Below are positions 40,650-48,990 of a stretch of DNA of 64,000 bases, piece by piece. The notes beneath the pieces are model-generated. The model saw only the letters and a program-made list of their open reading frames with translations. It made no database searches and had not been told where the DNA came from. How positions within the stretch are numbered: the first letter of the stretch is position 1; each line of letters starts with the position of its first letter. A program made the translations under genes and the position numbers. The stretch comes from a virus, in the IMG/VR virus record IMGVR_UViG_3300017963_000018, positions 1-64,000 of that record; one strand, 5' to 3'.

Positions 40650-41962
40650 AAAATAAGCAAACCGACTTTAGCGGCGTAATGCGGTCAATCAAGGATACTG
40701 GGGAACGGCCGAAAATCGCGGTTGTCTTTGGTGTGTGTAACGAATACCCAACAATATTGGGAACGCTTTTCTCGTTTATCGAAGAACTTGAGTTCTGGGG
40801 CTACCCCTATGAATTGATCGTTGTGGATAACATGTCTACGGATAATACCGCTTGGATCCTCAAGGACAAATTGCGGCGTTGGGTTAGAAATGACATATTG
40901 AAAGTGATTGAGTGGAACGAGAAACCAGCTAATGTGACCGTACGGAATGTGGGCATGAGGGAGACAGATGCCGAGTTCGTCTTCATGTCCGACGGTCACA
41001 TTAGTGTTAAAATAGGGACGTGTCACGGGATCATTCAGAAATGGATTGCTGAGGGGAAAAGGGGCCTATTTCATTCAGCAATCAATATCTGGGGTGACAC
41101 GACAGATATTCGCTGTTACGGCTATGATCTTAAATTAAAGGAACGGTTCTGGGGGAATTTGTGCCGGGGGATCCCCGACGAGGCATGGAATGGTGATATT
41201 CCCATGCCGTATAACGTGCCCATGGCGTCGCATTGTTGCCTTGGCGCCGGGCGTGAGGAGTTTCTTGATTTCGGTGGGTATGCGGAAAGCTTTCGTTGTT
41301 ATGGGGGTGGGGAGCCCTATTTAGACCTTCTATGGTGGCTTTACGGGTCTAAGGTCTGGATTACGCCGGAGGGTCTATTTAGACATGCCTTTGGCGTTAA
41401 TGCTGAATGGCGCAAGGTTACCGGTGGCCGTATGAGCGTAAAGGACAAGAACAACGTCAGGGCCTATATAGAGCTTGAAGGGGACGCGGGGAAAGAACGA
41501 TCAGCCCTCCGGCTTCTACCGAGGAGTACCCACAAATTGGCCAAAGAAATCAAAAAAGGCACCTTTTCGGCAGAAGAGGCCATAAAGCAATTGGCGGAGA
41601 TATGGCCTCGAATTGTGCGAAGCCGGGTCCAATGCAAGGATGGAACGCAGCGTTCTGAGCTTCTACGGGGGGATGAGTACTTGCATTACTCCCGGGGGTA
41701 TTCGTGGAACAATGAGCAGTTCCAGTTCAACTTCATGATGTCGGCATATTTGATCGGGGGCTATAAGTGGCTTCAGAGTCGCTATGCCGCGTATTTCGAG
41801 GGGCGCAAGGGAAACCCCCGGTATGTGGAAGAATTACAGGATCTGCGCCGACAGGTGCTTTCTGAGGGAAGCGAGCAGCGAAAGGTTATTGAAAGTCGGC
41901 AGATTATGTCCCTTGATGACCTTTTGGAAAGAAAACCATGGAACAATTTCAAAACCTCATGA
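40646..41962 (+). CDS. GT2 glycosyltransferase resembling polypeptide GalNAc-transferases
   Basis: IAVVFGVCNEYPTILGTLFS (about 24-43) and IVVDNMSTDNT (about 57) form the GT-A nucleotide site. FMSDGH (about 113) takes the DxH place used as the metal site in GalNAc-transferase-type enzymes. CYGGGEPYLDLLWWLYG (about 217) matches their conserved 'WGGEN-x-E-L' acceptor region, though E-P-Y-L replaces E-N-x-E-L. A helical C-terminal domain of about 130 residues follows. It is the last gene before the Ser/Thr-repeat protein, which makes it a candidate initiating O-glycosyltransferase (inference). Confidence 0.65.
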   Translation: MKNKQTDFSGVMRSIKDTGERPKIAVVFGVCNEYPTILGTLFSFIEELEFWGYPYELIVVDNMSTDNTAWILKDKLRRWVRNDILKVIEWNEKPANVTVRNVGMRETDAEFVFMSDGHISVKIGTCHGIIQKWIAEGKRGLFHSAINIWGDTTDIRCYGYDLKLKERFWGNLCRGIPDEAWNGDIPMPYNVPMASHCCLGAGREEFLDFGGYAESFRCYGGGEPYLDLLWWLYGSKVWITPEGLFRHAFGVNAEWRKVTGGRMSVKDKNNVRAYIELEGDAGKERSALRLLPRSTHKLAKEIKKGTFSAEEAIKQLAEIWPRIVRSRVQCKDGTQRSELLRGDEYLHYSRGYSWNNEQFQFNFMMSAYLIGGYKWLQSRYAAYFEGRKGNPRYVEELQDLRRQVLSEGSEQRKVIESRQIMSLDDLLERKPWNNFKTS

Positions 41963-41968
41963 TATACT
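41960..41968 (+). promoter_or_regulatory. Extended -10 promoter candidate
   Basis: TGATATACT provides TGn joined to TATACT, the extended -10 form, with only a poor -35 upstream (GGAACA). The TGA is also the stop codon of the GT2 gene. Its -10 is identical to that of the promoter at 336-363. Initiation here would give a leader of about 130 nt. Confidence 0.5.
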
Positions 41969-41989
41969 CAGGTTATGCCATGGCAGTGT

Positions 41990-42098
41990 AGAGGCGGCAT
42001 AGCTTAGGCAGATAGACTCCGGCAAGGCGGGATAGACCGGACCCGAAAAGAAGTGAAGAGCTATACGGATCCTCCTTTCCGCCTCTAATTAAAGGAGG
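41990..42098 (+). ncRNA. Predicted leader pseudoknot that sequesters the ribosome-binding site
   Basis: CCTCCTTT (42071-42078) pairs perfectly with AAAGGAGG (42091-42098), which is itself a perfect ribosome-binding site. The loop of this hairpin holds CCGCCTCT (42079-42086), a perfect 8-bp match to AGAGGCGG (41990-41997) upstream. The two stems cross, giving an H-type pseudoknot. A further stem TCCGG/CCGGA lies inside, as does the GAAAAGAAGTGAAGAG motif (42045-42060). The expected effect is control of translation of the next genes. Confidence 0.6.
42045..42060 (+). promoter_or_regulatory. GAAAAGAAGTGAAGAG motif in the late leader
   Basis: The copy lies between the two arms of the pseudoknot and is not within ribosome-site distance of any start codon. 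It matches the copy after the coat gene over 16 bases, which argues for a role other than ribosome binding. Confidence 0.45.
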
Positions 42099-42105
42099 GC
42101 CGATT

Positions 42106-42174
42106 ATGTGTCTATATAGACACAAATCCTACCTTTTTTATCATTCCAAGAAGTTGTGGGGGGGCTATGTGTAG
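42106..42174 (+). CDS. Leader peptide, 22 aa
   Basis: AAAGGAGG sits 7 nt upstream of ATG 42106, by far the best ribosome site in the area. The frame encodes 22 residues (MCLYRHKSYLFYHSKKLWGG, then YV) and stops at 42172-42174, overlapping the start of the next gene by 8 nt. Such a short frame beginning at a masked ribosome site and ending over the next ATG suggests a translated leader that couples or controls the downstream gene. Confidence 0.4.
   Translation: MCLYRHKSYLFYHSKKLWGGYV
42108..42123. repeat. Perfect 16-bp palindrome at the leader-peptide start
   Basis: GTGTCTATATAGACAC reads the same on both strands and begins in the start codon of the leader peptide. As DNA it could bind a dimeric repressor; as RNA it would form a hairpin over the start codon. 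It lies 9 nt after the pseudoknot. Confidence 0.55.
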
Positions 42175-42553
42175 ACTTTTGGTTTTCGGGTATGACAAGA
42201 CAAGTTCGGATCCTGACAAAGACAAAAAGTGTCCAAAAAAAGGGATGGTATTAGTCGCAAAAAGAGACGATTGGGTATTTAGCGAAACTGAGCAAAGCCC
42301 GCCGTACAAAATTATTGATTTGCCAAATGTACCGGTAGACGACCCGGCAATACAGGCATTACTTCGCCCAGCTGGGACGAACCTGTCAGATCCTGACCTT
42401 GCAGTTTTTACACAAAAACGAGCGATTAGACTTAATTTAGACCTGTGGACGACGGCCGATGATGAGTTCGTATCAACAGCGAACAAAAAAAGATCGTTAG
42501 GTAGGCTTGCCGATCGCACAGTTGATTTCATTACTGTGGCGACACCATCATAG
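42167..42553 (+). CDS. Hypothetical protein, 128 aa
   Basis: ATG 42167 is preceded by a run of seven G, which can pair weakly with the 16S tail, and by the leader peptide that ends over it. The protein has a central LPNVPVDDPAIQALLRPAGTN and a basic C-terminal third. Position before a virion protein suggests a structural or chaperone role. No family is recognised. Confidence 0.5.
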   Translation: MCRLLVFGYDKTSSDPDKDKKCPKKGMVLVAKRDDWVFSETEQSPPYKIIDLPNVPVDDPAIQALLRPAGTNLSDPDLAVFTQKRAIRLNLDLWTTADDEFVSTANKKRSLGRLADRTVDFITVATPS

Positions 42554-42564
42554 GGAGAGAGCCT

Positions 42565-45500
42565 ATGGCTACGATATTTACTTGCGAAGTAGGCCCAGGG
42601 CAGACTGATTACACGTCATTCTCTGCGTGGGAATCAGCAGTAGACGGTAACTACACTTCATCGGGTACCATTATGGTATTCGGTGGTTCGCGTGTAGGAT
42701 CTGTACCGGATGGGCAGAGTGTAACGGGGTCTAATTCAGGAGCGACAGGGACATGTTTGCACTGTACTGCTACACAAATTTGTGTGGTAGTGAACAGTGG
42801 GACGTTTGAGTCTGGGGAAGAAATACGGCGTAATGCATCGCATTACTTTTTGACATCTGATGCTGGTGATTCAGCAATTCCAAAAGCGGCACTTGGCACA
42901 GATGGTGATGCGGAAGATGATCAATACTTTGGTGGTTGGACATTAGACTCGACCAACTATTGTATTCTTGCAGCTGCCTCGGGGCATGAGGCGCCAATAG
43001 ATGGTTACGACTCAAATCTGTACCGATTTGAAACCGACACAACTAGTGGGTGGAAGGCGGCGCTTTATTTAGATGAAAACGATGTTCATGTAGAGAACTT
43101 ACAGTTTAATAACTCCACTGGCTCTAACATGTGTATCGGGATACACGCTGCCTACGCTGGAGTTGTAGTTTCTGGCTGCCGTATCCATAAAAGTAATGGA
43201 ACCTCTACATCTGCATATTACGGTATACGCTACTACGACGATATAGAGGTATATAACTCTGTCTTTGAAATGAAGACGTCGAGTAATACTAGAGGTCTAT
43301 GGGCAGCTAGTGGGAATACCACCACAACAAAGATTTACAACAATGTCTTTAGAGGCGACGGTACAGGTACTGGATTTTATGGTCAGAGTGCAAATGCTGC
43401 GGTTCTTCGTAATAACTTCTTTTATGGGTTCAGCGACGACATGTTGCTGGAAAGCGGGGACACCAGCGACTACAACGCTTCAGACGACGGCGATGGAACA
43501 AATGCATACACGGCTACAGACTTAGATGACAATTTTGTAGACGCTGCGAATGGTGATTTTACGCTGGTGTCTGGAGCTGGCGTTATTGGACAAGGCATAG
43601 GGCCTGGGGCAACTGACGGAACAGATGTCCCAACTACAGATATAGAAGGGACAACACGGTCTGGTACCACTTGTGATATCGGCGCTTATGAATACCCATC
43701 AGTGGCAACGACAAGTGTATCTACAACAGCGTCGAGTTCTCTTTCAACAACAGCCAGCTCTTCTTACTCCAGCACCGCTTCAAGCTCGTATTCAAGCACA
43801 GCCAGCTCATCTTTTTCCTCTACGGCATCGACATCGGCTTCTGTTTCGCAAACCGACCCGCCATTATTTGACACAGAAACGTATTTGGAGATCGATTCCG
43901 GAGATTTAACTGGTGGGACCGGTACAGTAATGGACGAGGTCTCCGGTATATGCCATGCGATTGACCGGGACTATATAGCCGTAGTTGACGACAACGGCGC
44001 AATGAGGGAATACTCCCGACAATTTGAAGCGGTACAGGCTGGTGAAGTAAGTCTCCCCGGAGGCACTGGCGATGGGCAGTTTGACGATGTTGAGGGAATA
44101 GTCTATGTAGGTGACTGGTTTACCGATTGGGATTATTGCATATTAGACGAAGGTGATGGCACTAGCCCTACGCGCTTGCATTTCTTCCCATTTTCTCCAG
44201 GACAAACATCACTAAGCTCTGGGGATGTAACCACTTATGAATTACCTAAAATCCCCTTTTACTCAGGGACGTATGGTGGGGAGGGTGCCGAAGGTGTTGC
44301 GTTTGATCCAAATACCGGAAAGTTCTATGTGTCCAACCAGTCTGATACACAGGCGGATGCTGGTATTTGGGAAGTAGATATTACCGTTGCGGACACTGAC
44401 GGTAATCCTGAACATAACCTTTTGTATAGTTATGTCGGCGCCGGTATTGTTAACTCAACTGATGGCGTTGCCTCCCCCGTCGCGATAGCAGATCTTTTCC
44501 ATGGATCAATGATCGGTGGTGGGCTGTCTTATGATCGATCCCTGTTTATCCTATTTAGAGACACTACGGCCGATAGGCGGGTAGTTGTTCAGGTAGACAC
44601 TAGTACCGGTACGGTTTTAGGCAGTCACCACCAGCACGGTTTAGCCGGGCAAGTGGAGGGGATGTGTTTTGATTCACTGGCATCCCGTGGAGACCTGTTT
44701 GTTTGTGGCGAAGAAGCGTCTATGGGCGCGACGAATATCGTTCGCTATAGCTTTCAGGGAGGCGGCCCGTCGACTTCGCTGTCAACTTCTATAACAACTA
44801 CTGCTTCAACGTCAGCATCAGTTACTCCCCCTCCTGTTCCTGATACGGTTGTCGAGGTTGCTTTCGGGGCAAGTTGGCGCCATGACGACCAAAATATTGA
44901 TCGTACGGATGATCAAACAGATGGCGCTTTTTATGACCTTGTGTACGATACATCAGACTGGACCTATCCTGAACAATCTGAAACAGATCATAATGCCGCT
45001 TATTATTATGGTGCTATTAGTTCATTAGAGACGGATATCTCTCTGGGGACAAATATCCCTAGTCAGTCAGGCAATGCGGACACTCGGCCATTATACTTCG
45101 TTCATGATTTTGAGCTGTCTAATGTTTCCGCAATCACAGAAGCATACATAGACCATCTGGGTGAAGACGGGATATATGTTTGGTTAAACGGGACCCTATT
45201 AACTAGCGACAATGTTACAGGTGCATTTTCGCATGGTATGAATGCTGATAGTGCTAGAAGTCCCGAGGGGCAGTCAATAAAATACAACCTAGACACAGAT
45301 GAGCTTGACTTATTTATAGAAGGGACTAATAGGCTCGCTGCTGCAGTCATTGCTGTAAATAATACGAGTTCTGATGCTATTTTTGATATGCGGCTGGTTG
45401 TTACGAGGCTTGCTTCCGAGACAACATCAGTATCAACTACCGCTTCAAGCTCCTATAGCTCTACGGCTTCAAGCTCCTACAGTTCTACTGCCTCAAGCTC

Positions 45501-48500
45501 CTATAGTTCTACCGCTTCAAGCTCCTATAGCTCTACGGCTTCAAGCTCCTACAGTTCTACTGCCTCAAGCTCCTATAGTTCTACCGCTTCAAGCTCACTC
45601 AGCACCACAGCTTCAAGCTCTTACAGTTCTACAGCTTCAAGCTCCTACAGTTCTACTGCTTCAAGTTCCTACAGTTCTACCGCTTCAAGTTCCTACAGTT
45701 CTACCGCTTCAAGTTCTTATAGCTCTACGGCCTCAAGTTCACTTAGTACCACAGCCTCTTCCAGTGTTTCAACAGCTTCTACGCCGCCGTTATTCTGTGC
45801 CGTTGCAGCGTTGTCTTCTACGGAGGAATATCTCGGGGTTCACTTTGAGACAGAAGAAGCTTCTGACGCTTATATAGAATATGGAGTAAGTGCTGGGACT
45901 TACATATATCAGACCACTACCCAAACAAACGAAACAAACTTTAGTTTCGAGATTGGTGGTACTGACTTTAGTCCCGGTGACATGGTTTATTACCGGGCAC
46001 GTATCCGGCTAACTGGTAGCGGTGTATATGCATTGGGAGTACCGCACAGGGCAAGGCTTGCTCGTGCATATTCTGATACGTCAGATTGGACGTGGGTTTT
46101 CGGCGCAGACTCACGAGCAGAAGCAGGCGTAGCAACATCGCCAGAATTTAAAAATGATTTCTGGCCGGCGGTTGGATATCCAGAATATCCCGATGACGAA
46201 TTTCTTGTGTTTGGCGGTGATTGGTTACAAACCGGCACTGGTACTGATTATTGGCGAGCAGCGAGAAATGATACACAAGGGATAGGCCTTGAAAACGAGA
46301 AAGGCGGCGACCTTCCTGTATTTCAAGTGGTTGGGAATCATGAGCGCGACGAGCTTACAGGGAACCGTGATGCCCGCGTAGACCTTTACCCATTAGGCGT
46401 ATTCCTTAACCTCCCATACCAGCAAAATGATACAGATGACCCGTCAGCCCCAGGTTGGTATCAGCGTTATTACTATCACACATGGGGCAATGCGTTATTC
46501 GTATATATGCCCGACGATCTTGATATATATGAAGACACGGATGGGTATATTCAGTGGCCCGCAATGCGGACCTGGTTTGAGGGTATTTGTGAACAGTTCA
46601 AATATTACAAATGGAAGTTTGTAATTACCCATACCAGTTCAGATGAGTCTGATCCCAACCACACAAATACGATTGCTGATTATCCATCAAACCAGGCATG
46701 GTTTAGAAACCTAATAGACGACTATGGGTTTACGGTTCATTGCCATGGCCACTACCATGGTTGGAGATGGCATGAGGCAACAGACGGTTGTAGAGTTGTA
46801 TGTGGAAACTTCGGAGCCCCTGTAACACACACAACGGTTGATGAATGGGTATCCGGTGACCCTGAAGGAAGACGCTTCTGGCGCATTAGGATGAACCAGG
46901 AGTGGATGGGAACCGATGGGTATGTCCATAATGCCGATGCCTGTACATGGGAATGTGTCGACCCATTATCAACAGATACTGAGGTAGAAGAGTATTACGT
47001 AGTATATGCCTCGGATAACCCAGCAGAATCAGGGACAACCAGCTTAACCTCCTCTATATCTACAACAGCTAGCTCATCGTTAAGTACAACAGCCAGTTCG
47101 TCTTACTCAACAACAGCGTCAAGCTCTTACTCCTCAACGGCGAGTTCTTCATATTCAAGTACCGCGTCAAGTTCCTTTAGTTCGACAGCCAGTTCTTCTT
47201 ACTCAAGTACAAAGTCGAGTTCTTTTAGTACAACGGCCAGTTCGTCCTACTCAACAACGGCGTCAAGCTCTTACTCCTCAACGGCGAGTTCTTCCTACTC
47301 AAGTACGGCCAGTTCGTCCTACTCAACAACGGCGTCAAGTTCTTACTCCTCAACTGCGAGTTCGTCATATTCGAGTACCGCATCAAGCTCTTATTCCACA
47401 ACAGCCAGTTCTTCTTATTCAAGTACGGCCAGTTCGTCCTACTCAAGCACAGCGTCAAGTTCTTATTCGTCAACCGCCAGTTCTTCCTATTCAAGTACAG
47501 CGTCAAGCTCCCTTAGCACAACAGCCAGTTCTTCCTACTCCACTACCGCGTCGAGTTCTTATTCTTCAACGGCAAGTTCTTCATATTCAAGTACTAAGAG
47601 TTCGTCATACTCAAGTACCGCATCAAGCTCCTTTTCAAGTAGTTACTCCAGCACAGCTTCCTCATCGTTAACGCTAAGTTCTACGTCCGCAAGTAGTTCT
47701 TTATCAACGACCGCCTCAAGCTCCCTATCCACAACTGCAAGTTCGTCATATTCAAGTACTAAGAGTTCGTCGTTCTCTAGCACTAAGTCAAGTTCATTTA
47801 GTTCGTCTGTAAGCACGTCATTTTCCAGCACGGCCAGTTCGTCATTTTCAAGCACTAAGTCAAGTTCTTTCAGTTCGACGAAGAGTTCGTCATTCTCAAG
47901 TACCGCCTCAAGCTCGTATTCGTCAACAGCAAGTTCGTCGTACTCAAGCACAGCGTCAAGCTCGTATAGTTCGACTGTCTCGAGTTCATTGTCGACGACT
48001 ATGTCGAGTTCCGTATCAACAACAAAGTCGAGTTCGGTGTCTACGACTGTTCCGTGGTATTACGCTTCGGAAATGGACATCACTGAAGATGACGGTGTTA
48101 CAGGGGTAATCGAGTATATAAGAGGTGTTGACGCTGACGAAGTTGTCGTCGACGAGGCTTCTTCCGAGCAGTTTAAGATAGAATTAAGATTTGGCCTTGC
48201 TGGACAAACGGTGTCATCCCCGAGTAGTGACCTGGACGTTTTAATCACGGGTTGGTATGACGGGGATGCATCGCATAACGTCAAACTTGAGCAATACAAC
48301 TGGGCGACAACGGACTGGGACAGTGTTACCGCCAGCGCGACAGACTTCCCAAGCGTTGGGTCGGAGCAAAGCTACCAGTTCAAGCTGTTAAGTTCAGACA
48401 CCGACAATACATACGAGGACACAGGGCGCATTTATCTACGGATTCACCATACCAGTAGTGGTGAATCTGATTACTATTTCCACCTTGACGATGTCCATTT

Positions 48501-48981
48501 GGCAGGAACCGTTCCGACAACGTCAGCGTCAACGTCGGTTTCTTCCACCGTGTCAACGTCAGCATCGAGTTCGCTATCGAGTTCGGTTTCCACAACGGCA
48601 AGTTCGTCTTATTCCAGTTCATTATCGTCAACGGTGTCAACGTCGGCGTCGAGTTCACTATCAAGCTCGGTTTCAACAACTGCGAGTTCGTCATATTCCA
48701 GTACGGTATCAACGACTGCTTCTACCACCGCTTCGACGACAGCAAGCACTTCTGCAAGCACCACGGCAAGTTCCTCGGTATCGACAACAGCGTCAACGTC
48801 CGCTTCAAGTTCCGTATCAACGACAATGTCAAGCTCCTTCTCTTCTACCGGGTCGACTTCAATGTCAACGCCGATTCCACCGGAAGGAGCCTTTGACCTT
48901 TCATTAAGGGACGAGTCAATAAAACTTGCACTGCGTGACGAATCAATAAAATTAAGCTTACGGAGGCTTTCAGCGTTTTAG
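42565..48981 (+). CDS. Giant modular tail/adhesin-like protein with Ser/Thr-rich mucin-like linkers and a metallophosphoesterase domain
   Basis: The 2138-residue protein starts behind GGGAGAG. Order of parts: 1-380 beta-helix-like (repeated short strands; ENLQFNNST, YNSVFEM, YNNVFRG); 380-431 Ser/Thr linker; 432-735 propeller-like (DEVSGICHAID..., GVAFDPNTGKFYVSN); 736-758 linker; 759-950 jelly-roll/galactose-binding-like (DGIYVWLNGTLL); 952-1073 linker; 1080-1170 fibronectin-like; 1174-1476 metallophosphoesterase with GADSR, GGDW, GNHERD, ITHTS and HGHYHG; 1491-1830 long linker; 1831-1984 beta domain; 1985-2108 linker; then a duplicated LRDESIKL end. Linkers are built from SSSYSSTA-type units. 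It probably lies on the virion surface and binds or cuts host glycans. Confidence 0.75.
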   Translation: MATIFTCEVGPGQTDYTSFSAWESAVDGNYTSSGTIMVFGGSRVGSVPDGQSVTGSNSGATGTCLHCTATQICVVVNSGTFESGEEIRRNASHYFLTSDAGDSAIPKAALGTDGDAEDDQYFGGWTLDSTNYCILAAASGHEAPIDGYDSNLYRFETDTTSGWKAALYLDENDVHVENLQFNNSTGSNMCIGIHAAYAGVVVSGCRIHKSNGTSTSAYYGIRYYDDIEVYNSVFEMKTSSNTRGLWAASGNTTTTKIYNNVFRGDGTGTGFYGQSANAAVLRNNFFYGFSDDMLLESGDTSDYNASDDGDGTNAYTATDLDDNFVDAANGDFTLVSGAGVIGQGIGPGATDGTDVPTTDIEGTTRSGTTCDIGAYEYPSVATTSVSTTASSSLSTTASSSYSSTASSSYSSTASSSFSSTASTSASVSQTDPPLFDTETYLEIDSGDLTGGTGTVMDEVSGICHAIDRDYIAVVDDNGAMREYSRQFEAVQAGEVSLPGGTGDGQFDDVEGIVYVGDWFTDWDYCILDEGDGTSPTRLHFFPFSPGQTSLSSGDVTTYELPKIPFYSGTYGGEGAEGVAFDPNTGKFYVSNQSDTQADAGIWEVDITVADTDGNPEHNLLYSYVGAGIVNSTDGVASPVAIADLFHGSMIGGGLSYDRSLFILFRDTTADRRVVVQVDTSTGTVLGSHHQHGLAGQVEGMCFDSLASRGDLFVCGEEASMGATNIVRYSFQGGGPSTSLSTSITTTASTSASVTPPPVPDTVVEVAFGASWRHDDQNIDRTDDQTDGAFYDLVYDTSDWTYPEQSETDHNAAYYYGAISSLETDISLGTNIPSQSGNADTRPLYFVHDFELSNVSAITEAYIDHLGEDGIYVWLNGTLLTSDNVTGAFSHGMNADSARSPEGQSIKYNLDTDELDLFIEGTNRLAAAVIAVNNTSSDAIFDMRLVVTRLASETTSVSTTASSSYSSTASSSYSSTASSSYSSTASSSYSSTASSSYSSTASSSYSSTASSSLSTTASSSYSSTASSSYSSTASSSYSSTASSSYSSTASSSYSSTASSSLSTTASSSVSTASTPPLFCAVAALSSTEEYLGVHFETEEASDAYIEYGVSAGTYIYQTTTQTNETNFSFEIGGTDFSPGDMVYYRARIRLTGSGVYALGVPHRARLARAYSDTSDWTWVFGADSRAEAGVATSPEFKNDFWPAVGYPEYPDDEFLVFGGDWLQTGTGTDYWRAARNDTQGIGLENEKGGDLPVFQVVGNHERDELTGNRDARVDLYPLGVFLNLPYQQNDTDDPSAPGWYQRYYYHTWGNALFVYMPDDLDIYEDTDGYIQWPAMRTWFEGICEQFKYYKWKFVITHTSSDESDPNHTNTIADYPSNQAWFRNLIDDYGFTVHCHGHYHGWRWHEATDGCRVVCGNFGAPVTHTTVDEWVSGDPEGRRFWRIRMNQEWMGTDGYVHNADACTWECVDPLSTDTEVEEYYVVYASDNPAESGTTSLTSSISTTASSSLSTTASSSYSTTASSSYSSTASSSYSSTASSSFSSTASSSYSSTKSSSFSTTASSSYSTTASSSYSSTASSSYSSTASSSYSTTASSSYSSTASSSYSSTASSSYSTTASSSYSSTASSSYSSTASSSYSSTASSSYSSTASSSLSTTASSSYSTTASSSYSSTASSSYSSTKSSSYSSTASSSFSSSYSSTASSSLTLSSTSASSSLSTTASSSLSTTASSSYSSTKSSSFSSTKSSSFSSSVSTSFSSTASSSFSSTKSSSFSSTKSSSFSSTASSSYSSTASSSYSSTASSSYSSTVSSSLSTTMSSSVSTTKSSSVSTTVPWYYASEMDITEDDGVTGVIEYIRGVDADEVVVDEASSEQFKIELRFGLAGQTVSSPSSDLDVLITGWYDGDASHNVKLEQYNWATTDWDSVTASATDFPSVGSEQSYQFKLLSSDTDNTYEDTGRIYLRIHHTSSGESDYYFHLDDVHLAGTVPTTSASTSVSSTVSTSASSSLSSSVSTTASSSYSSSLSSTVSTSASSSLSSSVSTTASSSYSSTVSTTASTTASTTASTSASTTASSSVSTTASTSASSSVSTTMSSSFSSTGSTSMSTPIPPEGAFDLSLRDESIKLALRDESIKLSLRRLSAF
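43701..43857 (+). repeat. Ser/Thr-rich linker 1
   Basis: Units of eight residues (SSSYSSTA and variants) run for about 50 residues between the beta-helix-like and propeller-like domains. At DNA level the copies differ in codons (agc/tca/tct), so the repeat is kept at protein level. Confidence 0.8.
45418..45783 (+). repeat. Ser/Thr/Tyr-rich linker (second long one)
   Basis: About 120 residues of SSSYSSTA units precede the metallophosphoesterase part. Here neighbouring copies are nearly identical in DNA (TCAAGCTCCTACAGTTCTAC and close variants), pointing to recent unit duplication. Confidence 0.8.
47035..48053 (+). repeat. Ser/Thr/Tyr-rich linker (longest)
   Basis: About 340 residues consist almost only of Ser, Thr, Ala and Tyr/Phe with a few Lys (TKSSSF). 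Thr and Ser spacing every 3-4 residues offers several hundred hydroxyls for O-glycans. - strand open frames here are shadows of the low-complexity codons. Confidence 0.85.
48517..48888 (+). repeat. Ser/Thr-rich linker (C-terminal)
   Basis: About 124 residues rich in STS and STA units with little Tyr separate the last beta domain from the short C-terminal end, in which LRDESIKL occurs twice. Confidence 0.8.
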
Positions 48982-48990
48982 GAGAATATC

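Noticed and set aside
41963-42105. tRNA or tmRNA-like gene in the late leader
   Set aside because: There is no T-arm GGTTCGA-type box, no acceptor stem and no CCA; the complementarity fits a pseudoknot leader instead.
47225-47951. Two - strand open frames in the Ser/Thr repeat region
   Set aside because: They are low-complexity mirror images of the repeats with no start signals.
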